Source: Nageia nagi
Taxonomy: Eukaryota > Pinophyta
DNA length: 64,000 nt
Reading direction: 5' to 3'
NCBI GenBank assembly: GCA_050084985.1
Contig: JBITNC010000002.1
Span: forward strand, 37,820,001 to 37,884,000
Numbering within the stretch: position 1 is the first letter of the stretch; each line of letters opens with the position of its first letter. Position numbers and translations under genes: made by a program. Of the stretch, positions 1 through 11,756 are shown piece by piece. The notes under the pieces are model-generated. The model worked only from the letters and a program-made list of their open reading frames with translations. It was not told the origin of the DNA and did not search any database.

Positions 1-196
1 TTATAATCACAACAATCAAGTATCATGAGCCATTACAATGCTTGCTAAAAGATATTTATAAGTATTCTAACCTAGAAGCTTAAGGGTTGACTACTCAAAG
101 GACTCAAGTTATAACTCTTTGTATTCTACTATTACATTAAATGAATTAATTATGAAAATAACAATGGATTGATAATGTTAAGGAAGGTTCCTAACA
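1..196 (-). repeat. Ty3-gypsy 3' LTR, truncated by the window edge
   Basis: Read on the minus strand, a purine run is followed directly by TGTTAGGAACC, the usual layout of a polypurine tract and the first bases of a 3' LTR. The LTR would start at 196 and run leftwards out of the window, so its other end and the target duplication cannot be seen. The adjacent chromodomain remnant supports the assignment. Confidence 0.55.
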
Positions 197-320
197 TTTT
201 TTCTCCCTTAAAAAAGCTTTGTCATCAAAGTGAGGTACTATTACCTAAGATGATGTAAGACCTCCCATGTTGCATCTTAAATTGCCATGTCCTTCCATTA
301 CACAAGTATTTTGTAATGGT
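197..320 (-). pseudogene. End of a Ty3-gypsy integrase with chromodomain remnant, plus polypurine tract
   Basis: On the minus strand one frame reads HYKILV, stop, WKDMAI, stop, DATWEVLHHLR (about 318 down to 244). This matches the closing part of the chromodomain of plant chromoviruses, where a W-K core is followed by ATWE. Chromodomains guide the integrase of this clade to particular chromatin. The in-frame stops show decay. The polypurine tract (GGGAGAAAAAA on the minus strand) lies at 197-207, directly before the LTR. No integrase core is recognisable further upstream. Confidence 0.55.
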
Positions 321-330
321 TTGATTTTTT

Positions 331-1467
331 AGTGAATACGAGCATTGGCATAGGCTTGCTTTCAGTTCTAACTTGATTTGCTTCCGATTCTAACTTGATC
401 AATCCTTCCTTTATAAGTTTTATGAGAATAGTTTGTACTTGTGTATGTTGTTCAAGAATTTTTGTGAGGTAAGAGATGTGAAAAACTAGCTGAATTTTTT
501 AAGAAGCCAAGAGTTCCAATTTGTATGTAATTGCTCTAACTCATTGAAGAATATTGTAGATTCCATAAAAAACATAAGTGTTGAACTTTTGTTTTATTTG
601 GAGTTGGAGGAATTTAATAATTCCTAGTTTGAATTTTGGATGCATCTTCCACATTCACACATCTCTTACAACAACTACTACGCGACAGACTACTTCACCT
701 ATCGACATTTATTTCCTTTGTAGGCATGTATTTGAATTCTTAATGCTCACAATCTTATCAAATCTTTTTTGGATGCATAGACATGGATTCCCATTCCTTT
801 TTGATAGATTTCATTTGTGTTTTTCTTAATTCTTTGAGCGGATTGTGAATCCCTTAGATGTTTTGGAGTCTCGAACACTCCATTTTCTTCTTTTTATAAA
901 TAGGATTTAGTTTTTCTTTGTAAAATATGTAGGTGAGAATATTATAATGTTATATTGCATTTTTAGCACTCATAATAGAAAGTATTTCGTTTGCTCTGCA
1001 ACTCTTTATTTTCATTATCTTTGTGTGGTTGAGATTGTGTACAACTTTGAGTCTTCATGCAAGTGTCTTAAGTTAGTTTGAGGTATTTCTTACTGTTAAG
1101 TCCAGATTATAGCTTCTAAGTATTAGTCAAATTCTCATTTTGTGCTTTCAATCACGAAATATCTTGGTTTGCATTCTTGTTGGCCTGTTTGGGGTCTCAG
1201 ACAAGTCTGAACGCTTAAGTTTTTGACTTAGCTCTTTAGTTTCATGATTTTCTTTGCTGGAATCACATCCAAATCATATTTCCTCTCTTAGAATTGTTTG
1301 AATATGTTTTTAGGCCCTTTAGAGCATTGTTAGAACTCCATCTTCAAAACATGATGTATTTCAGGCTTTTGTGACCTTTCCTTGCTCGCCAAAAGCATTT
1401 TGGTGCTTTGCTATATCTTGTTGCACCTTTTTGTGCCTTACAAAACCTTGTCGTGTCGTGTTCATAC
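331..1467. other. No recognisable gene
   Basis: AT-rich sequence. The longest open frame (578-829, plus) resembles nothing I know and has no coding character. A TATA-like TTATAAATAG near 893 could belong to an old LTR ending before the primer-binding site at 2188, but no LTR start could be paired with it. Confidence 0.4.
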
Positions 1468-2010
1468 TTTTGTTGATATCGTCGCTCTTATTGTGTGACA
1501 ATCAATGCTTTTCTCACTTCTTGTGCCACTCTTGAGTTTTTGCTGACATCATCGCTCTTGTGTTGTGTCGCAACTTCAATAGCTCTTCAAGTGTTTGTTG
1601 TACCTTCCCGCATCATGTTGTTGTTATTGCTTACATCATTGTTGATGTTATATGTCTTATCACTCAACTCTTAGTGATTTCTTGGCTTGTTGCATTGTTG
1701 TCAAGCTTTTGTTGATGTCATTGCTCTTATTGCATGGCACTCTATGTTTTTCTACTTATGTCGCATTATAGTATTATATTTGTTGACATCATCATGTGAA
1801 AAGTGCAGTATTTTTCCTTTTTCCCAATGCTGCATCATGACAACATTTATGCTAATGTCATCCCTACAAAAGCATGGGCCCTTTTTCTTCTCAGCATCAC
1901 ATCACAACTACCTTTATGTTAATGTCACCATCTTAAAAATATGGCATTTCGCCTTTTGCCTTGTCTTGCATCATGACAAAGCTTTTGCTGACATCTTAGC
2001 CTCAAAGTGC
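1468..2010. repeat. Degenerate ~69-bp tandem array
   Basis: A core of the form TG(T/C)T(G/A)A(C/T)(A/G)TC, often followed by (A/G)TC(G/A)CTCTT, recurs at 1471, 1541, 1640, 1710, 1781, 1850, 1917 and 1986. Most steps are 67-71 bp; one is 99. Between the cores are recurring GCATCATGACA-like segments. The 1687-2052 open frame lies across the array and is a by-product of it. The array sits just upstream of a copia primer-binding site, so it may lie inside that element's LTR; this is inference. Confidence 0.6.
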
Positions 2011-2187
2011 AATAATCTAACTTTTGCACTATTTTTGATTTTGATAACTTAATTCTTGATCATGACAACTCCATTATTCTATACAACAACTTTGTTTGAT
2101 CGCGACTATTACCTTATTTAATCGTGACTACTTTATATTTGTTCGCAATAATTCTTTTATTGATCATGACATCTCAAATTCTTCAAA

Positions 2188-2199
2188 TGGTATCAGAAT
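2188..2199 (+). promoter_or_regulatory. Primer-binding site of a degenerate copia element
   Basis: TGGTATCAGAAT matches the tRNA-iMet-type site TGGTATCAGAGC except near its end. It is followed within about 35 bp by a recognisable gag start, so it probably marks the 5' LTR/internal boundary of the element at 2200-2884. Confidence 0.5.
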
Positions 2200-2884
2200 T
2201 GTATGATTTAATAGGTTAAAATGGATTCAAATGATGAAAATTTCTTATAGTTGTCAATCCTTCTGTTCAATGGTAAACACTTTGAATATTAGAGCATCAG
2301 AATGAGAACATTTCTCATCTTTCAAGACTTGTAAACTTTTGTATCTCAGTATTATACAAAAGTAGATGTAGCAGCATTTGCACTACTCTTAGCAGATGAG
2401 AAAAAACTACATTTCTCATCATTCATTCTCATGATGAAGATCTTGATGAAACCCAAATTATTGAAAAAGTTCTTATTCCCCAACAGTTTGATCCTATCAC
2501 CATTGCAAATGTGACTGTGGTAGAAGAAGAGGCCGCTCAAATAGTCATAGCTAGAGCTCAACCCCCTGACATTGTGACTTTTGTGGTAAAGATGGTCACA
2601 TAGAACAGAAGGATTTTTAGAAGAAGAAACAGCCCAAAGCTAACTTCATTTAAGAGACTAACAATGATATCAATATGTTTTTTATGCATAACAACTTCGA
2701 AGTTGTTGATAATCAGATTTGGTATCTGGATAATGGTTGTTCCAATCATATGATTGGAAATAAGAGACTATTTGTCAACCTTGAGGAGAATGTCATTGGC
2801 AAAGTTAAGTTTGATGACAACAATAAAGTCAGTATTATCGGCAAAGGTTCCATTGCTTTCGAAGCAAAGATTGGCAAGATGTAA
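2200..2884 (+). pseudogene. Ty1-copia gag-protease fragment
   Basis: The conceptual translation holds a gag start (LFNGKHFEY, stop, SIRMRTFL), then a zinc knuckle with CDFCGKDGH near 2570, then an open stretch at 2675-2884 with the copia protease signature WYLDNGCSNHM; D-N-G replaces the catalytic D-T/S-G. Stops and frameshifts break gag. The lineage differs from the intact element at 11-20 kb, whose protease reads DTGCTNHM. The fragment stops at 2884, where a reverse-oriented copia fragment begins. Confidence 0.75.
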
Positions 2885-5040
2885 TAAAAAAATCATCCAC
2901 ATAGAGAAGAATCAATACCAAGTCTTTTCCTTCATTGAGCACATATAGATTTATATCTTAGTAGAATTTGGAGAATCTAATAGTCTCAAAATATGCTAAA
3001 TATTTTTATACCAAGCTCTTGGTGCTTGCTTAATTCTATACGAATGCTTCTTTAGCTTAGACACATGATACTTTTTTCCTTTGCACAACAAAACCTTCAT
3101 GTTAATTCATGTAGATCTCAACATCTAAATCATCATTGAGAAATGCATTTTTCACATTAAGTTGGAATACCTTCCAACCTTGAGATGCTCAAAGGAAAAG
3201 GATTAATCTGATAGTATCCATCTTTTCCATTGGAACAAAGTTTTCTCATAATCAACTCCATATTTTTGAGCAAAATCCTTAGCCACAAACTTTGGCTTAT
3301 ATTTATCAATTTCACCATTTGAATTGTATTTGACCTTGTAAACTCATTTGTTTCTAATTACATTCCTTGTAGTTTGATATAGAACTAAGCCCCAAGTTCT
3401 CCTTTTCATAAGAGCCTCATATTCCAACTTCATGGCATCTGTCCAACAAGCATGTTTGGAAGTCTCTTTAAAGGTTGAAGGTTCATTATGGTTATTAATT
3501 TTAGCAAATAAAGACATATTCAAAGTCATGCTTCTAGTCATCCTTTGAGTTGAAAATTTTTGCACTTATGATGACTTATCTGAAGTGATATCCAACCACT
3601 TAGGTATTTTTGAAGTCTTCAAAGTCTTCACTTGAAGAAAAATAATTAGGGTATTCATTGAACTTGATATCCCTTGAAAAAAACACTACTTTTTAAGGAG
3701 AGTATAGCTTATAATCTCTATGTTGACTATCATATCTCAGAAAGATACATTTTATGATTTATTATTCAACTTCTTTATTTTCTTTAAAACTATGAAGGAA
3801 ACAAATTCACAACAATAGATGAGAAATGTCAAGTGTCTTTCTTATCCATGCTTCATAAGAAATTTTACCTTCAATGGCTTTTATGAGACACCTATTCAAG
3901 GTGTAGATAGTAGTACTCATAGCTTAACCCCATAAAAAATTAGGAAGATTTTCCACCATGCATCTAGCCATTTCTAGTATGGTCATATTCTTCCTTTCTA
4001 TAACACCCTTTTTTTGTGGAGTATAAGGAATTGTGAATTACCTTTTGATTCCATACTTTGCACAAAAGTCATTGAACTCATTATTCATGTATTCACCATT
4101 GTTATATGGTATTAACATCTTTATTTTTATCTTAGTTTGATTTTTAATTAAAGCCTTAAACACTTTGAACATATCAAAAGTTTGATCTTTATGTTTAAGT
4201 AGATAACCAAAGATCATTGTACTAAAGTCATATATGAAGGTAAGGATATAAGATGCTCCTCTAAGTGAATTAGTTCAAAATGAACCCATCAAATCTAAAT
4301 GTGTCAATTGGAGAGGTCAAGACACCCTTCTTTCCTTATCCTTCTTGAATTTCTACATTTTCATCTTCCTTAAAATATGATTTTAATAAGTAGGTGATAT
4401 TGAAGGCAACCCTTCCACAAGACCCTGACTTTTCATTAGTTGAATAAGTTTGTGGTTGAGGTGGCCTAATCTTTGGTGCCAAAGGTTACCCTTGGAACAA
4501 ACATTTGTAGCTAGGCATAATTTTCTATGCACTTGATCAACTATATAAAGATTATTTTTTATAGATCTATTTATGAGGATAGAAAATTGCTAGTTTGAGT
4601 TAAACTCAAAGGTATATCCTTTTCTTGTAATTTGAATGATTGATAAAAGATACATCCTTAATTTGGGCACATAAAACACATATTCAATCACTTTCTTATA
4701 TATCAAAATAATTTCAATCCCATGGACTTCAAGCATTGAGTTGTCACTAATCACTATTGCATCCTTTATGTGTCTATGAAAGTTTTCAAACTTATCTATT
4801 TCAAAACACATGTGATTAGTGCAACCTGTATCAACTATCCAATCATTAGAAAAAGAATGAGAAATGGAGTAAACACCATAAATATAAGCATTTTTATTAT
4901 TCTTTTTTCCTATGAAGTTATTTACTTTCTCATTTTCTTCTTTCTTCTTCTTGTAGCAATGGTGCTCTTTATGACCATAAATGCCACAAAAGTTACAATT
5001 ACCATCAAAGTTTTCTTTAGCATTAGATTTGTGCATTTTT
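2885..5040 (-). pseudogene. Ty1-copia gag-pol fragment (zinc knuckle to reverse transcriptase)
   Basis: On the minus strand this is a decayed relative of the intact element at 14.9-18.8 kb. From 5036 down to 4590 it reads a zinc knuckle (CNFCGIYGHKEHHC), the protease motif DTGCTNHMC and VFYVPKLRM. Integrase remains follow (GHLNHK-like near 4450). At 3565-3344 it holds TRSMTL through CWTDAMKLEYEALM, the start of reverse transcriptase. RT continues to the YVDD box at 2892-2900, where the fragment is cut. The gag amino half, the end of RT and RNase H are missing. Many stops and frameshifts; not functional. Confidence 0.85.
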
Positions 5041-5044
5041 TTCT

Positions 5045-5160
5045 CCTATTATAACTCACTAATTAATCCACTTAAATACTTAAAAGTATCCTTGAATACC
5101 TTTTAAGTATTTAGTTTAAAGTAATGAGACTTGTTCAAAACTAATTCCACTTGTATGATA
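5045..5160 (+). repeat. Copia LTR fragment with U3 hairpin
   Basis: Arms at 5071-5090 and 5095-5114 form a near-perfect hairpin around AAATACTTAAAAG(G)TAT. Flanking words (CACTAAT before, AATGAGACTTGTTC after) resemble the LTR at 43,786-44,286 in the same order. I read this as a fragment of a related copia LTR in plus orientation, abutting the minus-strand gag remnant. Confidence 0.4.
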
Positions 5161-6425
5161 GAGAGATTCCATGAGATCATATTCATATTTTTCATTTTGT
5201 ATTTAGGCATGAATCCATTGGATAATGATTAGGCCCTCATTGGTGTTTGATAACTCTCTAGATATTGGGGGTGATTGTATAGGCAATCTATAGTGAGGAG
5301 GTTTAATGAGCTCATATGCATATTTTGCATTTAGGAATGAATGCATTAAAGAATGATTGGGCCCTTGTTGGTGTTCGATGAATATGATCCTCTAGAGCTT
5401 AAGGGTGACTATCCAAATAACCAACAATAGAAATATTCCATAAGCTCATATTTTTGCATCTTGTACTTTTCATTTAGGCATGACTATATTGAAGAATGAT
5501 TGGGTTGTCATTGGTGTTTGATGATTATATAAAGCTTGAGGATGATTTTCTAAGTAATCTAGGATGGGAAGGTTCCATGAGCTCATATGCATATTTTTCA
5601 TCCTTCATTCTATATTTAGGTTTAACTGCATTAAAGAATTATTGATCCTTCATTGATATCTAATGGTTCTTTAAAGCTCAAGGGTGATTGTCTAGATAAT
5701 ATACAATGGGGAGGTTCCATGAGCTCATATGCATATTTTACATCCTACATTCTACATATATGCATGACTAAATTAGAGAATGGTTGGGCCCTCATTGTTG
5801 TTCTATTATTCTCCAAAACTTGGGGGTGATTGTTTAGGAAATCTATGGTGATGAGGTTCCATGAGCTGATATGTATATTTTGCATTTAGGCATGATTGCA
5901 TTGGAGAATGATTAGAACCTCATTGGTGTTCAATGATTCTTTAAAACTCATAGGTGATTGTCTAATAAATCTATGATGGGTAGGTTCTATGAGCTCATAT
6001 GCATATTCTACATTTTGCTTTTAGGCATAACTACATTGGAGAATAATTGGGCCTTTGTTGGTGTTCGATGGTTCTCCATGGCTTGGGGATGTTTGTTTAG
6101 AAAATCTACAATGAGGAGGTTCCATGAGCTCATATTCATATTTTGCATCTTGTATTTTGTATTTAGACATGGTTGCATTGGAGAATGATTGGGCTCTCAT
6201 TGGTATTTGATGATTCTGTAGAGCTCGAGGGTGATTATCCAGGCAATCTATGATGGGGAGATTCCATGAGCTCTATGCATATTTTATATCTTGGATTATG
6301 TATTTAAGCATGATTACATCAGATAATTATTAAGTACTAATTGGTGTCTTATGATTATCTTGAGGGTGATTGTCTAGGTAATCTACGATGGGGAGGTTCC
6401 ATGAGCTCATATGCATACTATTCAT
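5150..6425. repeat. Ten-copy ~137-bp tandem array
   Basis: The landmark ATGAGCTCAT or a one-base variant recurs at 5171, 5306, 5440, 5577, 5719, 5861, 5989, 6124, 6266 and 6401, steps of 128-142 bp (mean about 137). Each unit runs GAGGTTCCATGAGCTCATATGCAT, then TTTAGGCATGA, GAATGATTGGGCC, TTGGTGTTCGATG, and GGGTGATTGTCTAG. Copies differ by scattered substitutions and small indels. Each consensus unit carries the palindromes GAGCTC and ATGCAT close together. The open frame at 5958-6188 is only read-through of the array. Confidence 0.9.
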
Positions 6426-7279
6426 TTAATGTAAAATTAAGTTGATAATATTAACTATTGTATAATTATGGTGTAAATTGAATCCATTATGTTATTCTAG
6501 TATGATGATGTACACTTAATTAAATACCATTACTATTATCATAATCTATATCATGAACTCTTTGTTTATTGAAGAATGGAAGAGGTAGTATAGATGATTA
6601 CGATATTAGTCTGTATGGATTGTTTATTTAGGCAAGTATGGATAATTTCTAATATAAAAGTTTAGGACCAATGCACTATTTGTACAGGTAAATCTCATAA
6701 TTTGTAGTAAGTTTCCCACCATAGTCTTCATGAATTCATATATATTCATCATAAATTGATCTCTAAAATTAAATAACATGCAAAGCCACAACCTCTACAT
6801 CACTTCTAGAATCTTTTATTATGATCCTTATTGTGTCTTTTACATCCAAGTAGTTTTTCAAAATTAGACCAACCAACTTGCATGTTTTAGTGGATTCCTC
6901 ATTGTTTGCAAGTTAAATAGATAAGAATAGAAGCAATGTTGACAAGTTTTATTATTATGACTCCTATAGATTTTCTTCAACAACCTTGAAAAAAAGGAAT
7001 AAGATTCCAAGGTGAACATGTTTTTAATGAAATTATATATCAAGAGATTAAGTAATTTGATATTACAAAGTATTTGGATTATTTCTTAGTAAAACTTTAG
7101 GTTCAAAAGCACCCTCAAGATTTGAAGGTTTTTCGCAATCTAAAAATAGGATTATGCTCATATCCTTACCCACTTACAATTCAACTACAAGATCATGGTA
7201 GTTAAAGACTTTACTAAAGTAAATCATTTGTAATAAAAATATTCATTCCATTTCCATATCAATCATCCTTTAGCCGATA
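6426..7279. other. No recognisable gene
   Basis: AT-rich spacer between the 137-bp array and the PPR pseudogene. Its right part may include downstream flank of the PPR gene on the minus strand. No repeat or domain was recognised. Confidence 0.35.
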
Positions 7280-8165
7280 CTAGTAATCACCATATGAAGA
7301 TTGTCCACCCTTGAAGTGGTAAAAATAATTGGCATCCCTTATAACAATTTCTTGTGTAACCATTTTAGAGAGAAATGTTTTTGCAAAGTGGTAGTTACCA
7401 CATACTTTAAGGTTTTTCATAACTCGAATGGTTGTGGTAGAGGATATGTTTAGCAAACTAAAAGCAATTTCTAGTTTCTCACTATGATGATAAAGAATTT
7501 GTTCCTTCTCTTCCTCCTTGATATCTTATTAAAGAAATCTCATATTAGGAAAATGTGCTATTGCTTTCATCATTGAGTAAATCTCTCAAACTCTCTGTAA
7601 ATTTCCTATATTTTTGGATGTGATATATCTCCCATAAAAGATAATAACCTCTTTACTAACCACAATCTATTTGCATTCAAGTAGTTCTAGGATGCCTTTA
7701 TCTTTCATCATTTTTTGTATGTTTTTAATTTGATTCCACATACCAAACATAGAATAAATATTTAAGAAAAACACATGAGGTACATATATTTTGGGAGCCT
7801 AACTCTAAAAGGTTATTTTCTAAAAAAAAATCTAATTCCAAGTTGTTATGAATTATATAGGCACCAAGAAAAAAAATCCATACTACAACATCAAGTCTTA
7901 TTGACATGCTATCTATAAATATTTTGCTTTAGCTAGATGCCTAACACAACCAAGAAGGTAAACCATACATATATTGTATTTCATTGTGGGTAAAATACGA
8001 TAATAATCATTCATGAATTTGAAGTATCGATAGCTCTTTTTTGCCAGACCTACATGGCTACATGCATATAATACATTATTAACATATGTAACATCATTTG
8101 GATTAATTCCCACATATTCTATTTGTTCAAATAGTTTGATGGCTTTCTTACTACAACCATTCCTT
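7280..8165 (-). pseudogene. PPR protein pseudogene, last PPR motif through E and DYW domains
   Basis: On the minus strand the translation follows the C-terminal half of a plant PLS-class PPR-DYW protein, an organelle RNA-editing factor. A PPR motif (GINPNDVTYVNNVLYACSHVGL) is at 8113 down to about 8045. E-domain sequence follows (DVVVW, LGAY-IHNNLEL, LLELG). Then comes the DYW deaminase with HSEKLEIAFSLL intact and IRVMKNLKVCGNYHF, where the second cysteine of the zinc-binding CxxC is Tyr. The end reads GGQSSYGDY followed by TAG where the final W would be. Further stops and frameshifts and the missing N-terminal repeats mark it as dead. Confidence 0.85.
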
Positions 8166-11100
8166 AGGCTATGAATCTTATTATTATTCGAACAAATTAT
8201 TCCTTCTATTTTTCATAGTGCTCTTTATATGGCATTTCATTTTGATTTATTTATTTTCCAAGAATGCATTTGATAATTATGGAAGAAAATATTTGTAAAC
8301 AAAATTGATTATAAAATTTGTTGTAAACGACTTCTATTTCATCCATTTTATCTCTATATGTGTGCACTTGAATTCATATTTAGATACTAAATTTGAATCC
8401 TTCAACTTTTTTAACATGTTTGTATGCATTGGTGGTTTTTGATATTACCATTTATTACTAACCCATTAAATATTATTGTTGATTTGAAAAAAATAATCCA
8501 ATGATGAAGTGGTGGTATCGGATGCATTGGTAAATGTAGACCAAATTTCCTTAAGTGAATTGATATTCAACCAATCCAAACTTTGATATTTTTTCCTAGG
8601 AAGATGCATGGTGATCCTTTTAGCATTTTGAGAGGTCACAACTCATAGACAAAGCAATGATCATCTATCCAAAAAATCCCCTAGGAAGAATCATAGATAA
8701 ATATTCTTTAAGATAAATATTCTTTAAGAAGACTTGGCATTTGTTCATGGATCTCTTTTCGAAAATATGAAACCCCAAATATCAGTATCTCCCAGTTGGA
8801 TACATTATCCTCTTGAAACATTTCTCGAAGATAGAGAAATGAATAGGATTTGAAATTCTCAACAATTCGACTTTACCCAAGATGATGCCTGATCAATGTT
8901 TAACTAACAAGATCTTTTGCTTTACAAAATGATCAATCTAAATGGGATCTTTACCTCATAGACAATATGTCATGGCCTATTCTTTAGAGTTCCCAAAACT
9001 ATGAATCATAAGGTTTATTTCCCACATACAAAGATATATGCCAGTTAAAACACTCCTTATAGATAGGGGAGAAAAATCTAACTTTCAATTCCTATGTCCA
9101 ATTTTATTGGTACGAAGCCTTATCCATTATAAAAATAGAAGGGAGAAAGTGATGTTTAAAAGAAATGCAAGGTTAAGAGTATAGGAAAGAAAGGAAAATG
9201 TGAAGCTTGAACCCAACCTAGGCTTCTAACAATTATGTCAAAACCATGAGGAAGGATTCTTGGCTTGCAATGACCCCATCATATTATTATCTATTACTCT
9301 GTGGCAAGAGAGTTGAGATTGCAGTCATATATATTTCATCTAGTATTCTTAGGAAAATAGTAAACATACATATGATGCAACCATTTAATCTATCCCAAGA
9401 TTACATAATGAAACAAAAGGATAAATATCATCATACTCAATTTGATCTGGAAAAATAAATATTGCATTACTAAGAGGAAAATGCTGAGAAATGCAACCTG
9501 TAAATACATTGATTTGAGTTGTATAAATAGCTCCAAATTTAGAAAATATATATAAATTTAAATAACAGAAGTATGAAGATCTATGAGAATATATAAATTA
9601 CAGCCTATATCCACTAACTGCAATAATATAACTATGAAGATTTATGAAAATATCTAAGTTACAACCTGCATCTATAGTTGTAATTTCATTAATTTTTTCT
9701 AATGAAAATTGTAATTTTATCTTTTATGCCTAAGCATAGCTAGGAAATTTTTTTATAAAAGAAATGCAAAGTGTTAGGAGTTTAACTAAGATCTACAATG
9801 CTTTATACAACTCTGTTGGCCTCATGGCAATTGAACTGAGACTGTTGATATTTGGACCAAATATATTGTAGCTAACTCCAGTGTACCATGATGAATGTTG
9901 TCACATTTTGGGAAAGTTAAAGGTGACTTTTATAAGCATCAAATTATAGTCCTTTTCCAAAAATTACCTTGGTAGTAATTTGACCATATTTCAAGAAAAT
10001 GCATAGGAGAAGAAGTTTGCTAGACTCTGGGAACATTATGGAATCACAAGTTTACCATACTATGGGAAAGCTTTTCTTAATTGTAAGTTGTTGAACTTCA
10101 AGAAAGTTCACTAGGAAATGAGATCATCAGGCTCCGAGAAAGTTCACCCGAAAATGACAATGTCGGGCTTTGGAAAAAATTCATCTCCATTTGTTTGCTA
10201 CCATCTTCAAACATCTTTGAGATTATTTGAACTTATCAGAACCTTAAATATTCATAGAATATTCCATACTTAATGCAAGTTGTTATTTCTATAATAATTT
10301 TCACAATAGATGAACATATAGAAAAATATTTTTGTTATAAATCATATGATATAATATCTTTTAACATCCTTTAGACCCAAATAGTCTCTAAGGACCTATT
10401 AAAATTTGTGAATATATATGTGTACATTTTATTTATTTAAAATTGAAGTTAATTTTTGTTATATATCATATATAAATAATGAAATTGCATTACATACTTG
10501 CAACTATTATTGAACTTAGTGTGAAACAATCAATTACATTTTTTGAAAATAATTAAGAGCCTCTAAACCATACATATTTTGTGCATATCTTATGATCCTT
10601 GCATTGGATGAGATTATGTCTCTTTGTTGCATTTCCTCAAATGGATTTTCAACTTCCTTAAGAAGCCTAATATGGGAATATCTTATAATCATTGCAGTCT
10701 AAGAGATGGTGTCTCTATGGCATATTTTTTCTTGAAATAATATTTTTATATATTTTCAAACTTAGCATACATGTTTATGAAAGCATTCAACTTCAAAGGG
10801 TTCTTTAAGGGAAATCATCATATTGTGTTAACTTTTTAATGATACCCTTATAGATGACAATTGAGTAACTATCATTAAAGGTCTTTAAGGGTAGTGTAGA
10901 ATCATTGTGAAATACCCTTTTTAGTGTATTGTGAAGCATAACTTATATTATCATGTCATTATGAATTTTGTCATGTACTCATAAAGGTTGCTAAGTTATA
11001 AATGTATATACCATAGATAACATGAAATATATTAAGGACTATATGCAAGCTTTACCATTATTATGAGAAAATCAATAATTATGTATGAATGTTTTGGTAA

Positions 11101-11252
11101 TAATATATCATAAATGAACTAAGTTAAGCATAGCATAGATTGTGCAAAATAAACTATATATTAAATAGACTACAAGAAGCATAATATAAATTGTATGGAC
11201 TATGTGTCGCAAGCCTTTTATAATGGGAAATATACTAAGGTTTGTGTTGCAT
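8166..11252. other. No recognisable gene
   Basis: AT-rich DNA. The open frame at 9246-9458 has no recognised similarity. Two short imperfect direct repeats are visible: one around 9573 and 9634 (61 bp apart, ATGAAGAT plus ~35 bp), and one around 10,588 and 10,676. The right end is the target of the copia insertion (TGCAT at 11,248-11,252). Confidence 0.35.
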
Positions 11253-11304
11253 TGTTAGAATTTGTAATGAAATATTGTGAATATCTAAACTCCTTGTAAA
11301 TTCA

Positions 11305-11345
11305 ATTAATCACTTAAAGGTATGTAGATACCTTAAGTGATTAAT
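11305..11345 (+). repeat. U3 hairpin of the copia LTR
   Basis: The arm ATTAATCACTTAAAGGTAT (11,305-11,323) pairs with 11,328-11,345 over 18 bp with one bulged A and a 4-base loop. The copy in the 3' LTR is identical. Similar hairpins centred on CTTAAGGTAT occur in other copia LTRs here (43,843-43,887 and 5071-5114). Confidence 0.85.
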
Positions 11346-11475
11346 AGAATTCTTTAATATGTAGACTTTGACTTTACCAAAGGAGTTAGTTGGTAGGTTG
11401 AAGTTTGGTGGTACATTTAATGTAACCCTAACCTTACCCTTGGGTTAAAGGAAGGTTAGGGAGGTGCTCTCAAAC

Positions 11476-11484
11476 TATAAATAG
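11476..11484 (+). promoter_or_regulatory. LTR TATA box
   Basis: TATAAATAG in a GC-richer context, about 220 bp into the LTR; the same box is at 19,853 in the 3' LTR. The related LTR at 43,786 has it too (44,009). Transcription would start about 30 bp downstream, defining R. Confidence 0.75.
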
Positions 11485-11743
11485 AGGGCCTCTCCTCTTG
11501 TAAATATATCTAAGTTTTGAGTAAGATTACTCTACTTGGTTGTGTAGGAGAGAGCTAGAGAATAGTTGTAAGAGAGACATAGATTTGAGAATAAGAGAAC
11601 TAGTTGTGGATGTACTCCCAAGGAGGGAGGAACCACATTATATTGATGTGTTATCTTGAGTGATTGTGTTATCTTGTGTACATTTGAGTTTCCTAGTTTA
11701 AGGTCCTAAAGGATTTGTTTAGATCTAGTTCAAATCCTTCAAT

Positions 11744-11755
11744 TGGTATCAGAGC
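11744..11755 (+). promoter_or_regulatory. Primer-binding site
   Basis: TGGTATCAGAGC is complementary to the 3' end of initiator methionine tRNA, the usual primer of plant copia elements. It lies two bases after the 5' LTR. Confidence 0.93.
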
Positions 11756-11756
11756 C

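Larger units (their letters stand above)
11253..11741 (+). repeat. 5' LTR of the young copia element
   Basis: Starts TGTTAGAATT and ends ATCCTTCA, and matches 19,630-20,118 at 488 of 489 positions by my reading. A strong hairpin in U3 spans 11,305-11,345 and a TATA box is at 11,476-11,484. The primer-binding site begins two bases after the LTR. Confidence 0.97.

Noticed and set aside
1687-2052. 121-codon open frame
   Set aside because: It lies across the degenerate 69-bp array and has no domain.
5958-6188. 76-codon open frame
   Set aside because: Read-through of the 137-bp tandem array.
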